Below are positions 17,110 to 24,182 of a stretch of 64,000 bases of DNA, piece by piece (position 1 is the stretch's first letter; every line of letters starts with the position of its first letter). The translations under genes and the position numbers were made by a program. The DNA is taken from the NCBI RefSeq assembly GCF_000364605.1, contig NZ_KB822578.1, positions 186,001-250,000 on the forward strand, written 5' to 3'. This DNA comes from Nocardioides sp. Iso805N (lineage in GTDB: Bacteria; Actinomycetota; Actinomycetes; Propionibacteriales; Nocardioidaceae). The notes beneath the pieces were generated by a model that ran no database searches, had not been told where the DNA came from, and worked only from the letters and a program-made list of their open reading frames with translations.

Positions 17110-18402
17110 GTGATGCGTCTAGGGGGTTCTCGCTGGTCTGCTCGTCTGCGTGGGGTGCCGGTGGCGCTCGCCCTGGTCGCGGGGGTGCTTGCGATGGAGG
17201 CTGGTCCCGCGCAGGCGGCGACGCCCGCGGAGAACGCGTTCGTGCAATGCAGCGATCTCGGCGGCGCCATCTACGTCAACGCGGGTGGAGCGCTGCTGCA
17301 CGTGAAGAGTTGGAAGGACTACGGCTACGACGGCACCGCCAACGGGGTTGCCGAACCCGCCCACAGCACCGCGACCATCACCAGCAGCAGCTCGTGTGCG
17401 ACGCGCGCTACCAAGACGCCGGCGAACGGCACCTTCGTGCGCGCGGTCGTCGCTGACAGCGCCCAGGCCGACGGGTGGAAGTGGAGCGGGGACATCTACG
17501 AGATCGTCGGCGGTGCGCCGATCACGGTGCATGCCTGGGCGAACATCGGCGTCACCACAGCGCCGACTCCGGTTGCGGTGTCGGCAGGCGTCCTATCCGC
17601 GCTCGCCGCTCCTGGCAGCTGCCCCGACGATCTGGCCGGCTGCTTGTACGCACGCCCAACGACCAACACGGTATTCGCCGGTTACAGCACGACTGCCAAG
17701 GCGCCCAAGGCTTTCTACAGGATTGACTCGGTGGGCCATCCCGTCCCGCAGGCCGCGGCGACGGCAGGCGAGAAGAACGTCGACCAGACCAGCATCAACG
17801 CCTGCGAGCGGATGATCTGTGCTCCCAACGGCAACATCGTCAACGCGTACGGCGCCGGCTACGGCGTGCTGCACGTCGACGGCTGGGCCCAGGACTATCC
17901 GTCGGCAGCCGCTGTCTCCGTCCAGCTGAGTGCCGGGACGTCGGTCTTCGTGGTGCCGGCCAACCGGCCCACCTCCTACGTGCCGGCTGGCACCGCGGGC
18001 AACCACGGCTTCGACGTCAACCTTTCCGTCCCGGCGGGGACCTACGACCTGTGCGGCACGGTGCTCGGCACGAGCCCCGGCGCGACGACGCAGGCACTCG
18101 GCTGCAGCCCCGTGGTCGTGCCGGGCGCCAAGCCCGGCAAGGTGCACCGGCCGAAGGTGAAGGCCGAGGGGCGCGGCCGGATGCTGGTGAAGTGGAAGCG
18201 TCCGAACACGCACGGCAGCCCGATCTCGGCGTACATCATCAAGTTCAGCACGGGGAAGAAGAAGCAGGTCTCCGGCTCGCTGCACTCCTACGTCGTCAAG
18301 CACCTGCCCCGGGACCATCGGGTCACCTTCAAGGTGCGTGCGATCAACGCCGTCGGGCTCGGTTCCTACAGCAAGTCCTCGAAGTCGGCCACGGTCAGGT
18401 GA
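17110..18402 (+). CDS. Secreted protein of unknown function with C-terminal fibronectin type III domain
   Basis: 430 residues. Signal peptide 1-36 (basic N-terminus, Leu/Val/Ala core, cut near AQAA). The mature N-terminal part has two similar beta-rich segments with conserved Cys residues (FVQCSDLGGAIYVNAGGALLHVKSW near 45-69; RMICAPNGNIVNAYGAGYGVLHVDGW near 235-260). This suggests an internal duplication of a sugar- or matrix-binding fold. Residues about 345-430 form an Fn3 domain (WKRPNTHGSPISAYIIKF). Fn3 domains in actinobacteria usually occur in secreted wall- or polysaccharide-acting proteins. A GTG at 17110 and an ATG at 17113 are both possible starts. No function can be named. Confidence 0.8.
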   Translation: MMRLGGSRWSARLRGVPVALALVAGVLAMEAGPAQAATPAENAFVQCSDLGGAIYVNAGGALLHVKSWKDYGYDGTANGVAEPAHSTATITSSSSCATRATKTPANGTFVRAVVADSAQADGWKWSGDIYEIVGGAPITVHAWANIGVTTAPTPVAVSAGVLSALAAPGSCPDDLAGCLYARPTTNTVFAGYSTTAKAPKAFYRIDSVGHPVPQAAATAGEKNVDQTSINACERMICAPNGNIVNAYGAGYGVLHVDGWAQDYPSAAAVSVQLSAGTSVFVVPANRPTSYVPAGTAGNHGFDVNLSVPAGTYDLCGTVLGTSPGATTQALGCSPVVVPGAKPGKVHRPKVKAEGRGRMLVKWKRPNTHGSPISAYIIKFSTGKKKQVSGSLHSYVVKHLPRDHRVTFKVRAINAVGLGSYSKSSKSATVR

Positions 18403-18407
18403 GCCGA

Positions 18408-18413
18408 TAGGCT
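18408..18413 (+). promoter_or_regulatory. Probable -10 box (TAGGCT) of purK
   Basis: TAGGCT is 7 bases before the purK GTG at 18421, suggesting a leaderless transcript starting at purK. Confidence 0.5.
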
Positions 18414-18420
18414 CACCGCC

Positions 18421-19581
18421 GTGCCGGAACTCGCTCCCACCCTCGCCGTCATCGGCGGCGGACAGCTCGCCCGGATGATGGCCCAGCCGGCCATCGCGCT
18501 CGGACTGCCGCTGCGTCTGCTCGCGGAGGCCGAGGGCGTCTCCGCAGCCCAGGTCATTGCCGACCAGCTGGTCGGCGACTACCGGGACCTTGCCACCCTG
18601 CGCCGGGTCACCGCGGGCTGCGCGGCAGTGACGTTCGACCACGAGCACGTACCGACCGAGCACCTGCACGCCCTCGAGGCCGACGGCATCGCGGTCCGCC
18701 CCGGCCCCGATGCCCTGGTCTACGCCCAGGACAAGGGCCTGATGCGGGAGAAGCTCGGCGAGCTGGACATCCCCTGTCCGCGCAACGCCATCGTCGGATC
18801 GGTCGCCGAGGTCGAGGAGTTCGGCTTCCCGTGCGTCCTCAAGACCACCCGCGGCGGGTACGACGGCAAGGGCGTCTGGGTGGTCTGCTCCGCGCAGGAC
18901 GCGATCGAGCCGTTCGATGTCGCGGCGCGCACCGGCGTGCGGATCCTCGCCGAGGAGCTCGTCGACTTCCGCCGCGAGCTGTCGGCGATCGTGGCGCGCT
19001 CGCCCAGCGGCCAGGCGGCCGCCTACCCGGTCGTGCAGACCACCCAGCTCGACGGCATCTGTCACGAGGTGATCGCCCCGGCGCCCGAGCTGAGCGAGAC
19101 GCTCGCCGGTCAGGCGCAGCAGCTCGCGCTCACGGTCGCCGGTGAGCTCGGTGTGACAGGCATCCTCGCCGTCGAGCTGTTCGAGACCGTTGACGGCCGG
19201 ATCTTGGTCAACGAGCTGGCGATGCGACCGCACAACACCGGCCACTGGACCCAGGACGGTGCCGTCACCAGCCAGTTCGAGAACCACCTGCGCGCCGTGA
19301 TGGACCTGCCCCTCGGCTCGCCGGCGCCGCGCGCCCGCTGGTCGGTGATGGTCAATATCCTCGGCGGCCCCGACGCCGGGGTCGGCCGTCTCTATGACGG
19401 CTTCCCGCACGCCCTGGCCCGTGACCCGCACCTGCGGGTGCACCTCTACGGCAAGGAGCTGCGGCCTGGCCGCAAGGTCGGCCACGTCAACACCTACGGC
19501 GAGGACCTGGACGACTGCCTCGAGCGGGCCCGGCACGCGGCGGCCTGGTTCCGCGGCGACCTCGGCAACGAGAGCGAGTAA
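18421..19581 (+). CDS. purK: N5-carboxyaminoimidazole ribonucleotide synthase
   Basis: 386 residues, ATP-grasp enzyme. It converts AIR, ATP and bicarbonate to N5-CAIR in de novo purine synthesis. The N-terminal GGGQLARMM (13-21) is the PurK opening. The ATP-grasp segment has KTTRGGYDGKG (about 141-151) and EELVDFRRELSAIV. The metal-binding end is NELAMRPHNTGHWT (about 261-274). The length is normal. It starts with a GTG under a leaderless promoter. A 50-base near-perfect hairpin separates it from purE, which makes the product CAIR. Confidence 0.95.
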   Translation: MPELAPTLAVIGGGQLARMMAQPAIALGLPLRLLAEAEGVSAAQVIADQLVGDYRDLATLRRVTAGCAAVTFDHEHVPTEHLHALEADGIAVRPGPDALVYAQDKGLMREKLGELDIPCPRNAIVGSVAEVEEFGFPCVLKTTRGGYDGKGVWVVCSAQDAIEPFDVAARTGVRILAEELVDFRRELSAIVARSPSGQAAAYPVVQTTQLDGICHEVIAPAPELSETLAGQAQQLALTVAGELGVTGILAVELFETVDGRILVNELAMRPHNTGHWTQDGAVTSQFENHLRAVMDLPLGSPAPRARWSVMVNILGGPDAGVGRLYDGFPHALARDPHLRVHLYGKELRPGRKVGHVNTYGEDLDDCLERARHAAAWFRGDLGNESE

Positions 19582-19583
19582 GA

Positions 19584-19633
19584 CTCGTGTGAGTGTCACC
19601 GTGACCCATGGGTCACGGTGGCACTCACACGAG
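19584..19633. terminator. 50-base hairpin between purK and purE
   Basis: Two 25-base arms (19584-19608, 19609-19633) pair along their full length except one G.U position, centred on CCCATGGG with no extra loop bases. It begins 2 bases after the purK stop and ends 3 bases before the purE -10 box. A purK terminator or an attenuating structure is likely. Confidence 0.65.
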
Positions 19634-19636
19634 CAC

Positions 19637-19642
19637 TAGGCT
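19637..19642 (+). promoter_or_regulatory. Probable -10 box (TAGGCT) of purE
   Basis: TAGGCT is 8 bases before the purE ATG. Its -35 would lie inside the right arm of the preceding hairpin. Confidence 0.45.
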
Positions 19643-19650
19643 CGCTGCCC

Positions 19651-20142
19651 ATGAGCGCAGCTGTAGGCATCGTGATGGGGTCGGACTCCGACTGGCCGAC
19701 GATGAAGGCGGCCGGCGAGGCGCTGGCGGAATTCGGCGTGGCCTACGAGGCCGACGTCGTCTCCGCGCACCGCATGCCGGAGGAGATGATCGACTACGGC
19801 AAGCGCGCGCACGAGCGCGGGCTGTCGGCGATCATCGCGGGTGCCGGGGGAGCCGCACACCTGCCCGGGATGCTCGCCGCCGTGACGCCGCTGCCGGTGA
19901 TCGGCGTGCCGGTGGCGCTGAAGTACCTCGATGGCATGGACTCGCTGCTCTCCATCGTGCAGATGCCGGCAGGCGTCCCGGTCGCCACCGTCGCGATCGG
20001 GAACGCGCGCAACGCCGGCCTGCTCGCCGTACGGATCCTGGCGGCGTCCGACCCGGCGCTGCAGCAGCGGATGATCGACTTCCAGGCCGACCTGAAGCGG
20101 ATCGCCCAGGAGAAGGGCAAGGTCGTTCGCGGCGAGGCGTGA
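19651..20142 (+). CDS. purE: N5-carboxyaminoimidazole ribonucleotide mutase
   Basis: 163 residues, class I PurE. It converts N5-CAIR to [15 protein letters not shown] (about 9-19) and SAHRMPEEM (about 42-50, with the catalytic His) are intact, as is the [10 protein letters not shown] core. The ATG at 19651 is chosen over an in-frame start 33 bases upstream, which would fall in the hairpin. It appears to have its own promoter in addition to any read-through from purK. Confidence 0.95.
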   Translation: MSAAVGIVMGSDSDWPTMKAAGEALAEFGVAYEADVVSAHRMPEEMIDYGKRAHERGLSAIIAGAGGAAHLPGMLAAVTPLPVIGVPVALKYLDGMDSLLSIVQMPAGVPVATVAIGNARNAGLLAVRILAASDPALQQRMIDFQADLKRIAQEKGKVVRGEA

Positions 20143-20173
20143 TGACCTCGCGCGTCGGGGTTACCGGGCGAGC

Positions 20174-20335
20174 ATGACCACTGCACCATTCGAGCCCGGC
20201 ACCGAGCCGTTCCCGGACCCCGACGCTCCGGCGATCCCCGATCCCATGACCGACCCGATCGATCCGGATGTCGTCCCGCCCGAGCCCGGCGCTCCGACGC
20301 CGGCCGAGCCGGAGACCCAGCCCGAGCCTGTCTAG
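20174..20335 (+). CDS. Small acidic proline-rich protein (53 residues)
   Basis: An ATG at 20174 opens 53 codons ending in TAG at 20335. The product is about a third proline with many Asp and Glu residues and almost no basic residues (FEPGTEPFPDPDAPAIPDP near the start), built from degenerate P-E/D-P units. It looks disordered and cytosolic, with no signal peptide or membrane segment. It starts 31 bases after purE. The biased but regular composition and clean start and stop suggest a real gene, though short GC-rich frames can arise by chance. The function is unknown. Confidence 0.5.
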   Translation: MTTAPFEPGTEPFPDPDAPAIPDPMTDPIDPDVVPPEPGAPTPAEPETQPEPV

Positions 20336-20350
20336 CCCGCTGCGCCTTCC

Positions 20351-20776
20351 TCAGTCGCCGCGCCGGCGCCACTCGATCGCCGGGCAGGTGTCCATCACCA
20401 TCCGTACGCCGGCGGCGGTGGTGCGCTCGTAGGCTGCCTCGTCGACCACGCCGAGCTGGAACCAAACGCCCTTGGCTCCGACCGCCACCGCCTCGTCGGC
20501 GAACTGGCCGGCCGCCTCGGAGCGGCGGAAGACGTCGACCACATCGATCGGGAACGGTACGTCGGCCAGCGTCGGGTAGGCCTTCTCGCCCAGCACGACG
20601 AGCTCGCCCTCGGCCGCCGCGGGGTGGATCGGCACGATCCGCTTGCCGCGCCTCTGGAGCAGGTCCGCGATCTCGTAGGCGGTCCTGCTCGGGTCGCCGG
20701 AAAGGCCCACCACCGCCCACGTCTGGGTCTGGTCGAGGAGGTGGTCGACGTCCGCTTGATCCGCCCAACGACTCAT
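20351..20776 (-). CDS. CoA-binding (Rossmann) domain protein, YccU type
   Basis: 141 residues, a single CoA_binding domain like that of succinyl-CoA synthetase alpha but with no catalytic partner. WAVVGLSGDPSRTAYEIADLLQRRGKRIVPIHP contains the nucleotide-binding loop and matches YccU proteins. VVDVFRRSEAAG and GAKGVWFQLGVVDE follow in the family order, and MDTCPAIEW is the usual end. The start is ATG at 20776; an extension to 20881 would overlap the promoter region of the next gene. The ligand is presumably CoA, with an unknown role. Confidence 0.88.
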   Translation of the reverse strand: MSRWADQADVDHLLDQTQTWAVVGLSGDPSRTAYEIADLLQRRGKRIVPIHPAAAEGELVVLGEKAYPTLADVPFPIDVVDVFRRSEAAGQFADEAVAVGAKGVWFQLGVVDEAAYERTTAAGVRMVMDTCPAIEWRRRGD

Positions 20777-20901
20777 GAACACAACGTATCTGGGGTATGA
20801 AGTGACCTGTGCCACTACTGTCGAGTAATGTTCGGCGAGCGCCCGCTTCTGGGCGTCCGTGTCTGGGAGGCACGTTCTCAACGGAGAGAGGGAAAAACTC
20901 C

Positions 20902-21726
20902 ATGAAGTTTGTTTCGAAGGCCGCCGCGTTTGGCGCTGCTGCTGCCATCAGCGCCACCGGTCTGGTTGCCGCCACGGGGACGACGGCCAACGCCGCAACC
21001 GTCACCAAGACCTACACCTGCTCGCTGCCGGTCGGCTCCCCGTTCGCGGTCCCGGTAGCGTTCACCCTTCCGGCACTGCCTACCACGGCCCCGGCGGGCG
21101 CTTCCGTACCGTCGCTGCCGGTGTCGGCGACGATGACCCTGTCCCAGGTCGAGACCGCAACCATCCAGGCTGAGGTGGCCGCCCTGACCGGTACCGCGCC
21201 GACCGCCTTCGGAGGCCCCGTATCCGGTGCGGGCAGCATCGGCTCGACCGCGCTGCCGATCAACCTGACGGTGCCCTCGACGACGATCAACACCACCGGC
21301 GACACGGTGCTGAACGCCACCGGCGCTACCGGCGCGGTCAAGGCCCCGGGTGCGGCGGGCACCTACACGGTTTCGCTGCCCCAGTCGATCACGGCGAAGC
21401 TTCTCGGTTCCAGCGTGCCGGGCGCCGTCTGCACCCTGCCTGGATCCGATGCGACCGTCGGCTCGCTCGCCGTGAAGGCCGCCCCGGCGACCCTCGCCGT
21501 CAGCGCCCCGAAGAAGGCCAAGCTGCACCACGCCATCAAGGTCAAGGTCACCACCAACCTGACCGGCAAGGCCGTCGCCAAGATCAAGGGCAAGAAGGTC
21601 GCCTCGGCGACCATCAAGTCCGGCAAGGCCACCCTCAAGATCAAGAAGGGCCTGAAGAAGGGCGCCAACAAGATCGTGGTCTCGGTCGGCTCGCTGAAGA
21701 AGACCGTCAAGGTCAAGGTCAAGTGA
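20902..21726 (+). CDS. Secreted protein with Lys-rich Ig-like C-terminal domain
   Basis: 274 residues. GGAGAGAGGG lies 10 bases upstream of the ATG. Signal peptide 1-33 (MKFVSKAAAF, Ala core, cut near ANAA). The middle part (about 34-195) starts TKTYTCSLP and is Thr/Pro/Ala/Val-rich, with a second Cys in VCTLPG. It resembles the secreted DUF6801-type domains of actinobacteria, which is a weak assignment. Residues about 205-274 form an Ig-like beta domain with very high Lys content (KIKGKKVASATIKSGKATL). The basic domain could bind teichoic acids or other anionic wall polymers; this is inference. A strong terminator follows. Confidence 0.8.
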   Translation: MKFVSKAAAFGAAAAISATGLVAATGTTANAATVTKTYTCSLPVGSPFAVPVAFTLPALPTTAPAGASVPSLPVSATMTLSQVETATIQAEVAALTGTAPTAFGGPVSGAGSIGSTALPINLTVPSTTINTTGDTVLNATGATGAVKAPGAAGTYTVSLPQSITAKLLGSSVPGAVCTLPGSDATVGSLAVKAAPATLAVSAPKKAKLHHAIKVKVTTNLTGKAVAKIKGKKVASATIKSGKATLKIKKGLKKGANKIVVSVGSLKKTVKVKVK

Positions 21727-21746
21727 CCTCTGCTCACTGAGCGCTG

Positions 21747-21779
21747 AAGGGCGCGCCTCCCTCGGGAGGCGCGCCCTTT
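21747..21779 (+). terminator. Intrinsic terminator of the Lys-rich secreted protein gene
   Basis: A perfect GC-rich stem (AAGGGCGCGCCTCCC with its complement) closes a two-base loop and runs into TTT. It is 20 bases after the stop codon. Confidence 0.9.
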
Positions 21780-21942
21780 CCCATTTCCACACCGGGCCAA
21801 GCAGCTGACGGCAAGGCCTCAAGGCTGACCCTAGGCAGCCGGACATGCGTGGGAGGGGACACGCCTCGATGACGTCTTCACGACCGAAGTCCGCTCCGGC
21901 GGCCGAACAGTTGTCCGGCCCCGACACACATAGCCCGCACCG

Positions 21943-21958
21943 CCGAACGAACGTTCGG
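21943..21958. promoter_or_regulatory. LexA-like SOS box CCGAAC-GAAC-GTTCGG
   Basis: A perfect six-base inverted repeat with a four-base spacer. It differs from the actinobacterial consensus TCGAAC-N4-GTTCGA only at the two outermost bases, and the perfect box at dinB has the same layout. It lies 99 bases before the dienelactone hydrolase gene. No other gene start is closer. Confidence 0.5.
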
Positions 21959-22019
21959 GACGCCAGCGGTGCGTCCTGCTGGCGGCCATCGACTTCTGGC
22001 GCCCCGCCACGGACCCCTC

Positions 22020-22034
22020 GTTAGCCTTGCTAAC
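22020..22034. promoter_or_regulatory. Inverted repeat GTTAGC-CTT-GCTAAC over the -35 region
   Basis: Perfect six-base arms. The element covers the position expected for the -35 of the dienelactone hydrolase promoter (the -10 is at 22044), as in a repressor operator. The regulator is unknown. Confidence 0.45.
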
Positions 22035-22043
22035 GGCCTCGGG

Positions 22044-22049
22044 TAGCGT
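22044..22049 (+). promoter_or_regulatory. Probable -10 box (TAGCGT) of the dienelactone hydrolase gene
   Basis: It is 7 bases before the ATG at 22057, with no ribosome site between. Confidence 0.45.
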
Positions 22050-22056
22050 CGGAGCC

Positions 22057-22815
22057 ATGGCTGAGCTCATCGAGATCCCCGCAGGCGACGGCACCGCCGA
22101 GGCTTACCTCGCCCGACCCGACGGCACTCCGAAGGGCGGCGTGCTCTTCTTCATGGACGCGATCGGGCTGCGGCCCCGGATCGCCGAGATGGCCGACGAG
22201 ATCGCTGCTTGGGGCTACCTGGTGCTGGCGCCGCACGTCTTCTACCGGGAGGGCAGCGCCGCCGAGCTCTCGCCCACGGGAGACCTGCGCGATCCCGAGC
22301 AGCGGGAGAGCTTCTTCGCCACCTCCAACGTGGGGCAGCACATCGCCAACCTCACCCCGGACCTGGCCGCGCGTGACACCGCGGCGTACGTCGAGAAGCT
22401 GCAGGCGCTGCTCACCGAGGCGGGTGCCGCCGGTGCCAAGCTGGCAGCCACCGGCTACTGCATGGGCGCCCGGCTGGCGATCCGCGCCGCCGGTCAGTTC
22501 CCCGGCCTGGTCGTGGCGGTCGGAGGCTTCCACGGCGGGGGCCTGGTCACCGACGACCCGCAGAGCCCGCACACCGTCGTGACCGGCCAGGCCGAGTACG
22601 TCTTCGGGCACGCCGAGAACGACCGATCACTCAGCCCGGAGAACGCCGTCGACCTGGACAAGGCCCTGGAGGCGGCGGGTGCGACGTACACAAGCGCCAT
22701 CTATCCCGACGCCCCGCACGGCTACACGATGAGCGACACCTCGTCCTGGCACGAGCCGAGCTACCAGCGGCACCTGACCGAGCTGAAGGCGCTGCTCCAG
22801 CGCCGCCTCGGCTAG
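22057..22815 (+). CDS. Dienelactone hydrolase family protein
   Basis: 252 residues, cytosolic alpha/beta-hydrolase. The nucleophile is Cys in GYCMGAR (about 139-145), the hallmark of dienelactone hydrolases. The downstream His is in PDAPHGYTM, and an acidic residue precedes it in GHAEND. The type enzyme opens dienelactone to maleylacetate in chlorocatechol breakdown, but most family members have other or unknown substrates, and no aromatic pathway genes lie nearby. The ATG at 22057 fits the -10 box. Its stop overlaps that of the convergent GntR gene by 4 bases. A LexA-like box lies upstream. Confidence 0.88.
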   Translation: MAELIEIPAGDGTAEAYLARPDGTPKGGVLFFMDAIGLRPRIAEMADEIAAWGYLVLAPHVFYREGSAAELSPTGDLRDPEQRESFFATSNVGQHIANLTPDLAARDTAAYVEKLQALLTEAGAAGAKLAATGYCMGARLAIRAAGQFPGLVVAVGGFHGGGLVTDDPQSPHTVVTGQAEYVFGHAENDRSLSPENAVDLDKALEAAGATYTSAIYPDAPHGYTMSDTSSWHEPSYQRHLTELKALLQRRLG

Positions 22816-23546
22816 GCCGGACCGGCCTCCAGCTCGGCCTCCGGGCCGAACTGGCTCCTCACGGCTGCCGCCGCCTCGTCGATGATGGCGCGCATCGCGC
22901 GCTCGGCGGAGGCGGCGTCGCCGTGACGCACCGCCCGGGCGACCTCGTCGTGCAGGTCGATCGCCTCGCTGTTGGGCTGCGAGGGCATCAGGTGATGGTG
23001 CGTTCGTCCCTCCAGCGCCTCCGCCACCAGGCCGGACAGCGCCGCGAACATGTCGTTGCCGCTCGCCTCGAGCAAGGTGTGGTGGAACAGCTGGTCTGCG
23101 CTCAGGTACGCCGCCAGGTCGCCCTGGCGACCCGTCATGACCATGTCGGAGACTGCCGTGGCCAGTGCCCGGCACTGCTCGGCGCTGGCACGCTCGGCGG
23201 CGAGTGCCGCAGCCTCCGGCTCGATGCCGCGCCGCAGCTCGGCCAGGGAGACGAGCTGCCGCGCCCGATCGACGCCCTCCAGTCGCCAGACGATCACCCG
23301 CGGATCGAACAGGTGCCACCCGTCCCGTGGCTGCACCGTCACGCCCACCCGCCGGCGGCTGGCAACCAGCCCCATCGACTCCAGCACGCGGACGGCCTCG
23401 CGCGCCACGCTGCGTGAGACGCCGTACTCCGTGCCGATGCCCTCGAGGGTGAGCACGGAGCCCACCGGACGCGTCCCCGCGGTGATCTCGGGGCCGATGC
23501 GATCGAGGACTGTCGCATGACGGTCTGGCGCACGGGTCACCAACAC
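22812..23546 (-). CDS. GntR-family (FadR/FCD subgroup) regulator of gluconate genes
   Basis: 244 residues. The N-terminal winged helix (about 15-80) has LEGIGTEYGVSRSVAREAVRVLESMGLV. The C-terminal FCD domain (about 95-235) has the metal- and ligand-binding His residues in DQLFHHTLLEASGN and LHDEVARAVRHGD. It is divergent from gntK-gntP with 137 bases between, so it is very probably the gluconate-responsive repressor, as in other actinobacteria. The start at 23546 is GTG; a GTG 6 bases downstream is an alternative. Confidence 0.88.
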   Translation of the reverse strand: MLVTRAPDRHATVLDRIGPEITAGTRPVGSVLTLEGIGTEYGVSRSVAREAVRVLESMGLVASRRRVGVTVQPRDGWHLFDPRVIVWRLEGVDRARQLVSLAELRRGIEPEAAALAAERASAEQCRALATAVSDMVMTGRQGDLAAYLSADQLFHHTLLEASGNDMFAALSGLVAEALEGRTHHHLMPSQPNSEAIDLHDEVARAVRHGDAASAERAMRAIIDEAAAAVRSQFGPEAELEAGPA

Positions 23547-23610
23547 ATCATGTCAGTCATCAGCTCTACTGGAAATAGGCCTCCCTTTGGTCATTTCTTG
23601 CACTAATGAT

Positions 23611-23623
23611 ATGACTTATTCAT
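23611..23623. promoter_or_regulatory. Candidate GntR operator ATGA-N5-TCAT
   Basis: ATGACTTATTCAT is a short inverted repeat in an AT-rich patch between the divergent GntR and gntK genes, 60 bases before gntK. A related half-site (GTCAT) occurs near the GntR start. Confidence 0.4.
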
Positions 23624-23683
23624 CTGCAGTGTGATGCGAGGCACAGACGGTGGCTCGCCGAACCAACACCGAAGGAGGCCCCG

Positions 23684-24181
23684 ATGGGTGAGTTGCTCGT
23701 CGTCATGGGCGTCTCGGGCTCAGGGAAGTCAACCGTCGGCGCTGCCCTGGCCCAACGGCTGCGGGTGCCGTTCGCGGACGCGGACGACTTCCACCCCCAG
23801 GCCAACATCGACAAGATGAGCGCGGGCATCCCGCTCGACGACCACGACCGTCGTCCGTGGCTCGACGCCATCGGGGACTGGCTCGCCGCCCACCCGGGCG
23901 GCGGCGTGATGAGCTGCTCGGCCCTGAAGCGCAGCTATCGCGACCGGTTGCGCCACCACGCACATGGCGTGGAGTTCGTGCACCTCGCCGGCACCCCCGA
24001 GGTCCTCGCGCGCCGGATGGCCGGGCGTCCCGGACACTTCATGCCGGCCTCGCTGCTGAGCTCGCAACTGGGGACCCTGGAGCCGCTCCAGCCCGACGAG
24101 CGCGGCGTCACCCTCGACGTCGACCAGGGCGTCGATGACCTCGTCCAGCAGTACGTCGACCAGATCGCCAAGGAGCACTGA
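23684..24181 (+). CDS. gntK: Gluconokinase
   Basis: 165 residues. Phosphorylates gluconate to 6-phosphogluconate, feeding the pentose phosphate pathway. The P-loop is GVSGSGKST (9-17). DADDFHP (about 33-39), the substrate-binding motif, and CSALKRSYRDRLR (about 76-88) are typical of GntK. GGAGG is 5 bases before the ATG. It is the first gene of a gntK-gntP pair with a 1-base gap, opposite its GntR regulator. Confidence 0.95.
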   Translation: MGELLVVMGVSGSGKSTVGAALAQRLRVPFADADDFHPQANIDKMSAGIPLDDHDRRPWLDAIGDWLAAHPGGGVMSCSALKRSYRDRLRHHAHGVEFVHLAGTPEVLARRMAGRPGHFMPASLLSSQLGTLEPLQPDERGVTLDVDQGVDDLVQQYVDQIAKEH

Positions 24182-24182
24182 C

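Larger units (their letters stand above)
21727..22056. other. 330-base gene-free region between secreted protein and dienelactone hydrolase
   Basis: It holds a terminator (21747-21779), a LexA-like box (21943-21958), an inverted repeat over a putative -35 (22020-22034) and a -10 box (22044-22049). The stretch 21780-21942 shows no convincing gene or RNA on either strand; the open frames there lack coding character. Confidence 0.6.

Noticed and set aside
21831-22094. Minus-strand open frame of 87 codons in the 21.7-22.06 kb gap
   Set aside because: It overlaps the dienelactone hydrolase start and promoter, and the product has no coding character or motif.
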